Shown: one piece after another, positions 54,385 to 62,474 of the stretch
Layout of the letters: every line of letters begins with the position of its first letter
Position numbering within the stretch: position 1 is the stretch's first letter
Assembly (NCBI GenBank): GCA_022841905.1
Contig: JALHQO010000012.1
Span: 44,480-108,479 of the forward strand
Length of the DNA: 64,000 bases
Source of the DNA: Hyphomonadaceae bacterium
Lineage (GTDB): Bacteria > Pseudomonadota > Alphaproteobacteria > Caulobacterales > Aquidulcibacteraceae
Reading direction: 5' to 3'
Notes under the pieces: model-generated
Told to the model about the DNA's origin: nothing
Seen by the model: only the letters and a program-made list of their open reading frames with translations
The model's database searches: none
Position numbers and translations under genes: made by a program

Positions 54385-54627
54385 ATGGATTGGGGATCGC
54401 TCGCCGGCCTTGCGCTTCTGCTCACCGTGGCAATCATCCTGCTGCGGCTGCTCTGGTATTGGCTGATCATTCTAATCGTGCTGGGTCCGCCGACTTGCAC
54501 CGGCATTGTGGCCGGGCACTTCGTCGGCGTTCAGTTCGATAGCGTTGGCGCCGGTGTGTTCGCGGCGGTGCTCGCCTCAGGCTGTCTCGTTGAGACGGTT
54601 CGCCACAGCTTGCGATGGGTGCGCTGA
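54385..54627 (+). CDS. Small membrane protein
   Basis: 80 residues with two or three membrane helices (LAGLALLLTVAIILLRLLWY; WLIILIVLGPPTCTGIVAGH; AGVFAAVLASGCL). Unknown family. It lies 2 bp after paralogue A and its TGA stop overlaps the ATG of the next gene. Confidence 0.6.
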   Translation: MDWGSLAGLALLLTVAIILLRLLWYWLIILIVLGPPTCTGIVAGHFVGVQFDSVGAGVFAAVLASGCLVETVRHSLRWVR

Positions 54628-55088
54628 TGGCACGCCTCTCACGCCGCAAGGTCGTCGCCGCTTTGGGTTCGGCGCCCCTGATTGCAAACGGCAAGGTCGC
54701 GGCTGCTGCCGCCGCCGATCCGGTGCTCCTCCTGTGTGCTCACTATGGAGAGCTTGCGCGTCGCCAAGAGTTTCTCATGCGCCAGTGGGGCGACCGCGAA
54801 GCGTGGCTCGGGGACAACCGCGATTGGTTCAGGCTGAGCAAGGTCGAACAGCGCGCGCTGCCGGAAGCGCAGGTGCTTTACGCCATCGATGAGGAGTACG
54901 AAAGCTGTGTGCGCGCTGGCGTTCGCATCGTTCGGCGGTTGCGCGCTGTCCCGGCGCTTACGGTGGAAGGCACCGCCGCCAAGCTGAGCGTTGTAGCCGA
55001 GGTGATTGATCCGGAGGACTACCCAGGCGCTCACCGCGTCTTACTCAGCGCGATCGAGGATTTGCGCGCCATCGGCCGAAAGGGTTGA
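54627..55088 (+). CDS. Exported small protein of unknown function (paralogue B)
   Basis: 153 residues from the ATG at 54627 (ATG four codons earlier at 54615 also possible). Signal MARLSRRKVVAALGSAPLIA, then RRQEFLMRQWGDREAW, KVEQRALPEAQVLYAIDEEY, and DPEDYPGAHRVLLSAIEDLR. The segment order and the AH-R-L-x-x-A-I motif match paralogue A. Function unknown. Confidence 0.62.
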   Translation: MARLSRRKVVAALGSAPLIANGKVAAAAAADPVLLLCAHYGELARRQEFLMRQWGDREAWLGDNRDWFRLSKVEQRALPEAQVLYAIDEEYESCVRAGVRIVRRLRAVPALTVEGTAAKLSVVAEVIDPEDYPGAHRVLLSAIEDLRAIGRKG

Positions 55089-55091
55089 GGC

Positions 55092-55424
55092 ATGCGCAAG
55101 TGGCGCGCGACGGGCCGTGTGTTCGACCGCTTCGAGTATTTAATACTCCTGAAGACGCCGCGCTTGGACTTCGGCAAATACCGCTTGCACCAGGTTGAGA
55201 CGCTGGGCTGCTACTGTGACCACGAAGGTCTGTGCGCGCAGATTGACCGAGCGCAGCGTTGCGGCGACGTGATCACGCTCCGAGGCTTCGCTACCCGGAT
55301 CAGGCGGCCCGATCCAACAGGGAAGACGCATGGCGTCTCATTGATCGTCACCAGCGTTCACACGCACTTCGGCAACGCGCTGAGGCGGCTCCGCCCCGCT
55401 AAGAAACGCGCGTACCCCAATTAG
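55092..55424 (+). CDS. Small protein of unknown function
   Basis: 110 residues, basic, with a CYCDHEGLC cysteine pair that could bind metal. No family recognised. Last gene of the four-gene plus-strand run; overlaps the convergent HTH gene by 4 bp. Confidence 0.5.
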   Translation: MRKWRATGRVFDRFEYLILLKTPRLDFGKYRLHQVETLGCYCDHEGLCAQIDRAQRCGDVITLRGFATRIRRPDPTGKTHGVSLIVTSVHTHFGNALRRLRPAKKRAYPN

Positions 55425-55732
55425 ACGTCACGCGATGAGCTATCGTGATCGTTCGCCGGAAACGGAAGGTGATCGTTCGATGCAGGCCTCAGTGGCTCGC
55501 CGGACGATTGGCGCGGTGCGCTGCATTGTTGACGAAAGTAATCGAGCAGATCGCATTCCCGATACATCGCCCGGACTCCGACGCGCGTGCACATCGGTCC
55601 TTTGTTCTCGCAGAAGAGCCGCGCCAGCGTTTGCGCGGAGATCGCAAGGCCAAGGTCAGTCAGGAAGATTGCGGCGTCCTTCCGCGATAGCAGGCGATTG
55701 ATGCGTTGCGGACCGTTGCTGGTCATGTCCAA
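55421..55732 (-). CDS. Excisionase/AlpA-like HTH protein
   Basis: 103 residues with a strong AAGGAG before the ATG. The helix-turn-helix is INRLLSRKDAAIFLTDLGLA, then ISAQTLARLFCENKG and a Tyr-Arg DNA contact block (GVRAMYRECDLLDYF). The tail is polar and disordered. A DnaA-type box is 12 bp upstream. Could be the recombination directionality factor or a replication regulator of the island. Confidence 0.7.
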   Translation of the reverse strand: MDMTSNGPQRINRLLSRKDAAIFLTDLGLAISAQTLARLFCENKGPMCTRVGVRAMYRECDLLDYFRQQCSAPRQSSGEPLRPASNDHLPFPANDHDSSSRDV

Positions 55733-56451
55733 CTCCTTCTGAGTTATCCACAGGTCTGCCCGAGACTCAACGCCGGATGCGCTCTGTCAACGGGCCTATC
55801 CGTGCCTATTGACAGGCATTCTGAGGCATGCCGCCAGGGGCGGAAACAACGGGAAACGCTCGGCAACAACGGGCAACAATGAAGTGCCACCGTGCTCGCG
55901 CGCGCCAATGGTAAGCGCGTGCCGCGCCGCGCTTCGCGCGTCCCTTGGCCCGCGCTGCGCGCGATGGCTGACGTAGAGGCGTCGGGCCGCGGGGCGTCCT
56001 TAGTCCAGGTTAGACGACGCCTGCCGGCGGCGTCGCCCACAGGGCATGTTGGCGTTGAGTTCGAGATCTATTGCCGGCGCGCGGATCATACTCAAAGGCA
56101 GACGGCGGGGCGGTCAGCATCGCGCCGTTTGACGGTATCCGTATCAGCGACCGCTGCCCCGCGAGGGGCAGATCGAAACTCGTGTTCGTGAGCGGCTGGC
56201 GGTTCAACGCGAGCAAACTGCATTTTCTGAATGTGATCAGATCGCACCCCGGGTTCTTTTTTGCCCAGGGCTCAATACGTCAGCTTAGTCCGCATAGCTA
56301 CATCGTCGCTTCGACATATCGTTATTTGAGGGTCATTTCGGCCCCGGGCGGGAGGTCGTAAAAGACCTGGGGCCCGGCGTAAAAAAGTACCCGGGAGACA
56401 CATTGTTCCCTTAGGAAAGTCTGCTTATTTCCTTGGTCAGGAGATTAGCAG
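55733..56451. other. Noncoding region, candidate replication or control region
   Basis: About 720 bp without a convincing gene. Contains TTATCCACA (55744-55752, a perfect DnaA-type box), a 20-bp tandem repeat (55841-55877) and GC-rich palindromes. The arrangement beside an HTH gene repeats that at 47855-48249. Confidence 0.5.
55841..55877. repeat. 20-bp-period tandem repeat
   Basis: CGGAAACAACGGGAAAC and CGGCAACAACGGGCAAC start at 55841 and 55861; they differ only by A/C at the same two positions. Iteron-like or regulator sites. Confidence 0.65.
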
Positions 56452-56946
56452 ATGGCCGACGTTACACCTACAGGCACCGAGAAGAAAACGGATCGCGAAA
56501 CACAGGGCAAGAAGAAGTGGGGCGGCGAAGTCTGGGGACTTGGCTACACCCAGCTTCCTTCGCTTCTGCTTCGCGCCCAGAACCGCCTGGGGCTTAGCTC
56601 TGCCCAGCTAAATGTACTGCTTCACTTGTGCGAGTTTTGGTGGAGCTTGGAGCGCCGTCCCTATCCGTCGAAGGCCGTGATCGCCAATCGCATCGGCATC
56701 GAGCCCAAGCAGGTCCAACGCATTCTTCGCGACTTGGAGAAGCGCGGCTATATCCAGCGCAACCCCAGATACAACGGACGCGCTCAGACCAGTAATGAGT
56801 TCGATCTCACTGGGCTATCGCAGGCGCTGAAGAAGCTCGCACCCGAATTCAAGCAGGTTGACGACGAAGCGCGCACGGCGAAGCGCACGGTTGAGCGCAA
56901 AGGCGGAAAGAACACCTTTGCCGCCGCTGCCTCCGCGAAATTTTGA
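56452..56946 (+). CDS. Winged-helix protein, replication-initiator-like
   Basis: 164 residues. Charged N-terminus, then LLLRAQNRLGLSSAQLNVLL, NRIGIEPKQVQRILRDLEKR and GYIQRNPRYNGRAQTSNEFD form a winged helix with a beta hairpin wing as in plasmid or phage replication and regulatory proteins. Ends in a basic tail. Its position next to repeat-rich DNA is compatible with replication control; this is inferred. Confidence 0.68.
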   Translation: MADVTPTGTEKKTDRETQGKKKWGGEVWGLGYTQLPSLLLRAQNRLGLSSAQLNVLLHLCEFWWSLERRPYPSKAVIANRIGIEPKQVQRILRDLEKRGYIQRNPRYNGRAQTSNEFDLTGLSQALKKLAPEFKQVDDEARTAKRTVERKGGKNTFAAAASAKF

Positions 56947-56969
56947 TCGTGCGAGTGGCCTGAAGACCG

Positions 56970-57485
56970 ATGCCGTGGCCAACAAAAACAATAAAAGGGA
57001 CGGCGTACAGCTTCACGCACTTGGCGCCCTTCGTGATGCCCGTCAAAGCGACTCCGACGGATGCGGCGACCTATCAGTTGCGCGTGTCGTTTGGATTTCA
57101 CACGGTGACACGCGCTCGTGAGCCTGCGCACACGCCTGATATGTTTATGAGCCAGGGCAACGATCATCGCAGCCTCTGTATTGAACGGCACGCGTTGTCG
57201 CTTCAGTTGCCGCAACTCATTCGCTATGCGGCGGCAGGCAAGGCGTTCTTCTCAAACGAGAACAACTACATCATCGTCGAGCGGCAAACGCACAACGGCG
57301 TTGTGGTGCCGTATGCTGTCTTCTTCGACGTGCGACAGTCCGCAAACAGAAAGACTCACGACGTAGCCATGACCGTCGTGAGCGCGTACCTCAAGGCGAA
57401 GCTTCCGAAGCGACTGGATACAATTAAGTTCGCGACCCTCGTCTCGAAGATAGCGCGCGGTGAGAAGGTGGTGCGTCCCAAATAG
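56970..57485 (+). CDS. Conserved small protein of unknown function
   Basis: 171 residues: TAYSFTHLAPFVMPVKATPT, LRVSFGFHTVTRA, HRSLCIERHALSLQLPQLIR, FFSNENNYIIVERQ and VPYAVFFDVRQSANRKTHDV. This pattern is familiar from small proteins frequent in proteobacterial islands, but with no assigned function that I can name. 23 bp after the winged-helix gene. Confidence 0.62.
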   Translation: MPWPTKTIKGTAYSFTHLAPFVMPVKATPTDAATYQLRVSFGFHTVTRAREPAHTPDMFMSQGNDHRSLCIERHALSLQLPQLIRYAAAGKAFFSNENNYIIVERQTHNGVVVPYAVFFDVRQSANRKTHDVAMTVVSAYLKAKLPKRLDTIKFATLVSKIARGEKVVRPK

Positions 57486-57501
57486 CCGCCAGAAACGAAA
57501 A

Positions 57502-57519
57502 CGGCCCCCGCAGGGGCCG
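57502..57519. terminator. Hairpin ending the 56452-57485 genes
   Basis: CGGCCCC-CGCA-GGGGCCG, a perfect 7-bp stem 16 bp after the stop. The T-rich side is on the minus strand (CGTTTTCGTTT), so it may work in either direction. Confidence 0.5.
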
Positions 57520-57719
57520 CTTCTGAGCTTTCGCTCGTGTGGGAACCACTTTTAACGCCTCCGCGCCGGAGGAACCCCTTACAGGGCTGGATAACCGTCG
57601 TTAGACACCCACTCTCGGTTATGGGGGGACAATACGCGACCCCCCTTTATGGTTCAATAAAAAAGGCGTGACCTGAGTCAGTTGTCCCTGTTTCTTGAGC
57701 CAGTAGCCCCCGGCCACGC

Positions 57720-57745
57720 AAAAAACACGCCATTTTCATCGTGTT
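57720..57745 (-). terminator. Intrinsic terminator of the TIR operon
   Basis: On the minus strand AACACG and CGTGTT form a stem around a 10-nt loop, followed by TTTTTT. Classical intrinsic terminator about 70 bp after the TIR gene stop. Confidence 0.72.
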
Positions 57746-57750
57746 CCGGG

Positions 57751-57788
57751 GGGGGCTGAAGACCTTAGTTAATCAGTCCTTAGCCCCC
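57751..57788 (-). terminator. Long stem-loop just after the TIR gene
   Basis: GGGGGCTGAAGAC and GTCCTTAGCCCCC pair over 13 bp with one mismatch and a wobble. It lies 24 bp beyond the TIR stop, before the U-tract terminator. May stabilise the mRNA end or be part of a double terminator. Confidence 0.5.
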
Positions 57789-57811
57789 TTCAAGGCCTCA
57801 AAGGACCTCGA

Positions 57812-58819
57812 TCACAGCCCCGTCGGCCGGCAAAGCGTGCCGAGTAATACCGACTCGCGCTGCTTTAGGTCACCGTAGCGGCTAGCTTCGACGCGGCCGT
57901 CTGGATGAACAACGACCGTGTAATGTCCGCGCGGATAGGGCTCGGGGAAGGCTAGCAACGTAAGGTGCGCCGCCGCGCTGATACCGAGCGGGCCTTGAAG
58001 GTCTTCCTTCTCGGCCTTCATTAGCAAGCTTGTGGCGCTTTCCCAGCCGTCCACATCCTGAACTTCGGAGAACACATCACTCCACACGCGCAGCGTTTCC
58101 AGCGTGTAGACCCCACCCGTAGAGTTGCTGGTTCTCCAATCTTCGTGTTGCACACAGAAGGAGACCAGCAGCTCATCCGCTGCCATGTCGCGCCGAAAAC
58201 TTCTCTTAGAGGCCAGCAGTTTTGCTGCTGATGCGATGGTGAGATTTTGTATCATGCGGTTTCGCGGGAGTGGCACGCGCACTTCGCCATCGGTCAGATA
58301 AATCCCATGCCGCGACTGCCAGACGGTGACGTCTTGCTGCGTCAAAGGAGAGATGCCAAGCGAGCGAATATATTGGTAGCCTTTGCGGGAGCCGCCCGGC
58401 AACGCCACAATCAGTTCTCTTCCCACCAACGCTGAAATCCGTTTTATGGCGCGCGCCCAATCTTCATTCGGCTGCATCAGCGGGAATTCGTGAATAGAGA
58501 GGAAGTTCACGTCACGAAATTCCTCTGGCATGTCAGAGTCGTCGAATGGCGAAATGGCAATCGGGATCAGAACGTCTCGCTCCAAGCCGATGCGGCATTC
58601 TTCAATGACCCAAAGGCGCGTGAACGCAACCTTGGACCAACACGCCAAAATGGATTTCGCGTCGCGCGTCGCCGCGTTCAATACCTTTGGAAATCGCGCG
58701 CCCGGATCGATGTCCGTAACATCGAGGAACACCGATAATCCAAACGCTTCAAGTTCCGTTTTTATGGCGTCTGCGCGCGAACGATCACGCCGCGCATATG
58801 AGATGAAAACATCGACCAT
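57812..58819 (-). CDS. TIR-domain protein
   Basis: 335 residues. N-terminal TIR domain (residues 1-~130): VFISYARRDRSRADAIKTEL, LSVFLDVTDIDPG, and LACWSKVAFTRLWVIEECRIG with the likely NAD-cleaving Glu at 73 or 74. The C-terminal ~200 residues (from SALVGRELIVALPGGSRKG) match no family I know. Last gene of a three-gene operon after an AbiTii-like gene and a 102-residue gene. Likely the effector, with NAD+ depletion as outcome. Confidence 0.82.
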   Translation of the reverse strand: MVDVFISYARRDRSRADAIKTELEAFGLSVFLDVTDIDPGARFPKVLNAATRDAKSILACWSKVAFTRLWVIEECRIGLERDVLIPIAISPFDDSDMPEEFRDVNFLSIHEFPLMQPNEDWARAIKRISALVGRELIVALPGGSRKGYQYIRSLGISPLTQQDVTVWQSRHGIYLTDGEVRVPLPRNRMIQNLTIASAAKLLASKRSFRRDMAADELLVSFCVQHEDWRTSNSTGGVYTLETLRVWSDVFSEVQDVDGWESATSLLMKAEKEDLQGPLGISAAAHLTLLAFPEPYPRGHYTVVVHPDGRVEASRYGDLKQRESVLLGTLCRPTGL

Positions 58820-58835
58820 CTTCGATGCGCTTGCC

Positions 58836-59144
58836 CTAGTTCATGCGGGCGCGTTCGGCCTCGACCCATTCGCGATCCATGCCGTTGACTGCTAGCGCCC
58901 ACTCCTGCTGGAAAGGCGTCCAGTCTTCGGAGCTGGTGCATAAATGCTCGATGTGAAACGCCTTCAATGCGGCTTCACCCGCAGCGGTCAATGCAGCGAC
59001 GCCATAGCCGGGCCCAACGAGCCCCTTCTCCGCTAACGCTGCAAGCAATTCATCGCGCTCGCCAGCGCGCCACGGACCGAATCCCTGATACTTGATGGCG
59101 GCCAACGCGCGGCGTTCGCGGTCTGAAAGATTGCTGATGTCCAT
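58836..59144 (-). CDS. Small protein between AbiTii-like and TIR genes
   Basis: 102 residues, no membrane segment. Begins MDISNLSDRERRALAAIKYQ; a winged-helix-like pattern (ERDELLAALAEKGLVGPGYG then ALTAAGEAAL) suggests a small regulator or adaptor. 16 bp before the TIR gene and 10 bp after the AbiTii-like stop, so co-transcribed. Confidence 0.65.
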   Translation of the reverse strand: MDISNLSDRERRALAAIKYQGFGPWRAGERDELLAALAEKGLVGPGYGVAALTAAGEAALKAFHIEHLCTSSEDWTPFQQEWALAVNGMDREWVEAERARMN

Positions 59145-59154
59145 GTGTGTGATC

Positions 59155-60066
59155 CTATGAATCGAGCCCGTAGTATTGCAGCGCTGCTTTGGTCAGCACC
59201 CCGGTCACGACACCCACACCAACCTTCCAAGTGCCGTCTACGGCCTTCTTCAAATTGTCCGCGATCCACGCCTTTGCCTTCGCGCCGAACGGCTCCGCTT
59301 TGCTTTCGGGACTTTCGGCCGCGACGATTTCCGCAAATTCTTCCGCGTCGGCCTTCGCAATACCCGCAGCGATTAGGGCCTTAGCGAGTCCCTTTGCGTC
59401 GCCAGACTTGATGCTGACGTTGATGCTTGCGCCTGCGCCTGTGTTCAGAATGGAAGTCGCGTCGCCATGAAAAACCTGATTGATCACCTGTGTCACAGCC
59501 GCTTCGTTCACCTTCGTCGCTTGGCCAAAGCCAATTGACGCCGCTTCCGGGACGGCCTTCTCAAGTTCGATGGTCACTTCGAGCACGCGATTCTTCACGG
59601 CGTTGCGGATGCCGGTGAGCCCTGACGCGGAGATTTGTCCGCGTATGCCCTGACACGCCATGCCGGGATAAACATGGCCCTGCATCATGAGGACGAGATT
59701 GGCCGCTTGCAGATAGAGCATTCCACTCTTGGCACTCGCTTCGAGTTCCGAGATGCCCGCGATGCTCTCGCGGAATTCCTTGGTGTTCCAGTGTTCGCCA
59801 GCGTGCTTTGCGATCAGGAAAGAAGGAATGCCCGCGTTGGAGATTCTTCGAACGATGTCTTCGAAGTCGCCAACGTAAGCGACCCCCAGTTTTCGGTAGG
59901 CCGGGACTTCGACGCCATCCGGATAGCCTTCAGACTCGTGCTTCACCCATTCTTCCAGCGGGTGACTGCCAAGCTTGGCCGCCAGAAGGCGGAGCTTCAT
60001 CAGCACGCCAGCCAAGTCGCAGTCGTCTGCAACCAACGCCTGTTGAATCTCTTGTAAGAAGCCCAT
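59155..60066 (-). CDS. AbiTii-like abortive infection protein
   Basis: 303 residues. N-terminus MGFLQEIQQALVADDCDLAG then LMKLRLLAAKLGSHPLEEWV, HESEGYPDGVEVPAYRKLGV is the AbiTii domain pattern. A middle segment (ATSILNTGAGASINVSIKSG) and Ala-rich C-terminal helices (VGVGVVTGVLTKAALQYYG) follow. AbiTii is known from abortive infection loci, mechanism poorly defined. First gene of the AbiTii-small-TIR operon. Confidence 0.75.
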   Translation of the reverse strand: MGFLQEIQQALVADDCDLAGVLMKLRLLAAKLGSHPLEEWVKHESEGYPDGVEVPAYRKLGVAYVGDFEDIVRRISNAGIPSFLIAKHAGEHWNTKEFRESIAGISELEASAKSGMLYLQAANLVLMMQGHVYPGMACQGIRGQISASGLTGIRNAVKNRVLEVTIELEKAVPEAASIGFGQATKVNEAAVTQVINQVFHGDATSILNTGAGASINVSIKSGDAKGLAKALIAAGIAKADAEEFAEIVAAESPESKAEPFGAKAKAWIADNLKKAVDGTWKVGVGVVTGVLTKAALQYYGLDS

Positions 60067-60567
60067 GGTCGGTATTGTGCGCCGATTCCACCCGCGCGCC
60101 GAAGTTGCTCACCACAGGCACGGCGCAAGCCACAGTGTTTTCGCAAGCCAAACGCTTTAGGCGCTAGGACCGTAACTCGCGGACGCAAAAATCCGGAACA
60201 GGGGAAAATCAAACACTTGGCCCCAGCGCCCGTTGCCGGCGATTTCCTGCCCGATAAGCTGCGCCGCGGCAACTGTTGTCGGTGCTGTTCGCGACACACA
60301 ACGCATCCGCGAACTGTGTGGCGGCGGAAAGAAACAGCTCGCGACAGCGCCCAACTGCGAAGACCTGTTTCAGCGGAATCCGGTTGCCCGCGTTCAGCGC
60401 GCCCTTCGCCCCGACAAACTCAATGCGCGCGCTGGCGTGCGCTATCGCTTTTCCCTTGAACCGAGGGGAGACGGACGCCGCTCAAGAGGACCCGCACCTC
60501 AAAAGAGCTGTAACTCGCGCCAAAGCTGCATTACTATTTCGTTAGCGGTATGGCGGGAGGGGTTATC
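60067..60567. other. Divergent intergenic region between two TIR-containing operons
   Basis: About 500 bp. The open frames in it look like non-coding reading in GC-rich DNA. It must hold both promoters, but I see no clear operator repeats. Confidence 0.5.
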
Positions 60568-61878
60568 ATGACGCGGTTTTCTGCGTTCATCAGCTATTCG
60601 CGAGAAGACGGGGCGCTGGTCGACAAGCTACGCAGCGCGCTCAACACACGCGAGCTTTCATACTGGCTAGACACTGCAGAGATTAAGGGCGGCGACGTCT
60701 GGGAAGCGGTCATCCGAAGAGCGCTCACCCAATCGGACACGTTGCTAGTTATTGTCACCAAGAACATAATCGACAGCTTCGTTGAAACAGAAATTCGGCT
60801 CGCGCAGGATCTGAGAAAACCGATCATTCCGCTCGCGTTTGATGACACTATTGATGGCGATGCAGAGATTGTTCGATTGCTACGACGCAGTCACTTCATC
60901 GACTTCCGAAGAAAACCAGAGATCGCATTTGAAGACACCGCGTCAGCGGTTTCTCGTGCTTATCTCGCGCCCGTAGTTTCCACATACAACGTCAAAGGCG
61001 GTGTTGGAAAAACGACCGTCACGATGAACTTGGGGGCGTACTACTTCAAGCGATCCGAAAAACGTGTTCTTCTCATCGATTTCGATCCGCAGACCAATCT
61101 ATCCACCGCGCTGGTTCTGCCCAAGATTGACCGCTCCAAACGTGGTTTGTTTGGAATTCGAAGCCGACAAACACGCGTTGACATTTTGCCTACGCTTCAG
61201 GAGACGAAGCGAAGCGCGCTCGGTGTTTTGGAAGAGGCAATGCGGATCGCGGACCAGAGCGATGCCGATTTTGATATCGGCAAATATGTCTACACACTCG
61301 ACGGAGGATCACCGGGCCCAGTCCTCGACATTGTCGCCGGTCACAGTCTCATTCGCAGACTGGCCACTGAAGCCAGCCAATCACAAGCCGGGAAAGCGAT
61401 AAGAGGCTTTGCGCGTTTCGTGGGTCAATGCCGGCGTGAATACGATTGCATATTCATCGACATGAATCCGTCGATCAGCGTGCTCTCTAAATGCGCGCTC
61501 GCTGCGGCTACGCACATTCTGTCTCCAGTGAAACCCGACATGTATTCAATGCAGGGCCTGAATCTACTTGAAGAAATTTCAGGCGAAACCGACGTTGAAG
61601 CCCGCGGTTGCGAGCAGCTAATCGTGATCAACGACCCGCGAGAAGACAAGAATCAAATCGTCCGTTCGCGGATCGCGCAAAGTGCCTTTGCAGATCGCCT
61701 TCTTGCTCCAGAACTCGTATATAGCAGGCACTTCCTTGCGAAGCCGGACAGAACCGTGAACCCTTCGTTAACGTTCCTTGCAGCTTATGGAAACTGGGGC
61801 GAGTCACCGAACTCGGCCCGGCGATCCTTGAGGAATGTTGCCGAGGAAGTGGCGAACAAAATCGGGCTTCACATATGA
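60568..61878 (+). CDS. TIR domain fused to ParA/MinD-type ATPase
   Basis: 436 residues from the ATG at 60568 (GGGAGGGG upstream; an ATG at 60550 is less well placed). Residues 1-~130: TIR domain (SAFISYSREDGALVDKLRSA; LSYWLDTAEIKGGDVWEAVI; candidate Glu75 in FVETEIRLAQ). Residues ~135-436: ParA-like ATPase with deviant Walker A STYNVKGGVGKTTVTMN (143-150), LLIDFDPQTNLS, and IFIDMNPSISVLS. It couples a predicted NADase to a dimerising DNA-or-membrane-scanning ATPase. The next gene overlaps by 4 bp. I know no characterised system with this pair. Confidence 0.87.
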   Translation: MTRFSAFISYSREDGALVDKLRSALNTRELSYWLDTAEIKGGDVWEAVIRRALTQSDTLLVIVTKNIIDSFVETEIRLAQDLRKPIIPLAFDDTIDGDAEIVRLLRRSHFIDFRRKPEIAFEDTASAVSRAYLAPVVSTYNVKGGVGKTTVTMNLGAYYFKRSEKRVLLIDFDPQTNLSTALVLPKIDRSKRGLFGIRSRQTRVDILPTLQETKRSALGVLEEAMRIADQSDADFDIGKYVYTLDGGSPGPVLDIVAGHSLIRRLATEASQSQAGKAIRGFARFVGQCRREYDCIFIDMNPSISVLSKCALAAATHILSPVKPDMYSMQGLNLLEEISGETDVEARGCEQLIVINDPREDKNQIVRSRIAQSAFADRLLAPELVYSRHFLAKPDRTVNPSLTFLAAYGNWGESPNSARRSLRNVAEEVANKIGLHI

Positions 61879-62297
61879 ACGCCGAAGCCAAAGCTCTCCT
61901 CAATCGTCTCCTCAAGTCACGCCCGAAGCCTTCCGAAGCGGCGATCAAGGAGTTGATGATGGCGATCAAGGCAACACCGATTGATGAGCTGATGAAGCTC
62001 ATTCGTGGTGTCTCGACGAAATCGCCGCCGCCGACTTCTGAGTTGGAAGCGTCGCTAAAGCAGAAGCTCCGAAAAGTTGGCGGGAAGGCGAGCGATTTCG
62101 TCCCATACCTCGTGGACGCGATCAGCGACAATTTGGTCGGATCGGGAAAGCTCGAACTCCCGAAGAAGCCGAGTCTTGGCGCCGCTGTTGCGGCGGCCGA
62201 ACAGCTCCTCGGCGGAAAAGCAAAAGCTGCTGCGACGAAGGCCTTCGAGAAATACGTCGAGGAAAACGACGTTAGCTATCATCTGAAGAGCGCTTAG
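61875..62297 (+). CDS. Small helical partner of TIR-ParA
   Basis: 140 residues, Lys/Ala/Glu-rich, almost all helix (MNAEAKALLNRLLKSRPKPS; SELEASLKQKLRKVGGKASD). Unrecognised. Its ATG overlaps the TIR-ParA stop (ATGA), the tight coupling of subunits made in fixed ratio. It might be a DNA-binding ParB-like partner or a control of the TIR; neither is shown. Confidence 0.7.
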   Translation: MNAEAKALLNRLLKSRPKPSEAAIKELMMAIKATPIDELMKLIRGVSTKSPPPTSELEASLKQKLRKVGGKASDFVPYLVDAISDNLVGSGKLELPKKPSLGAAVAAAEQLLGGKAKAAATKAFEKYVEENDVSYHLKSA

Positions 62298-62474
62298 CAA
62301 CAGCCAAGCACGTGGCCGTGATGGTCGACTTGATCACGCGTCGTTAGATCAATTTCTGACCCGCCGGCCGTCACCTCCGACGCGTTGCGTTTGAACGTCC
62401 GCTATCGGCGAAATGTGCGACGTGCTGGGCGTCTCAAAATGCCCCAAAGCCGACCTCGACCCCCTGATTACAAA

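Larger units (their letters stand above)
57486..57811. other. Noncoding region with several hairpins between two operons
   Basis: About 325 bp. Contains the hairpins listed separately and a further dyad GGGGGG...CCCCCC at about 57626-57648. No open frame. It ends both the plus-strand pair and the minus-strand TIR operon. Confidence 0.6.

Noticed and set aside
60217..60571. Overlapping plus-strand frames before TIR-ParA
   Set aside because: Composition is not protein-like and none has a ribosome binding site; treated as promoter region.
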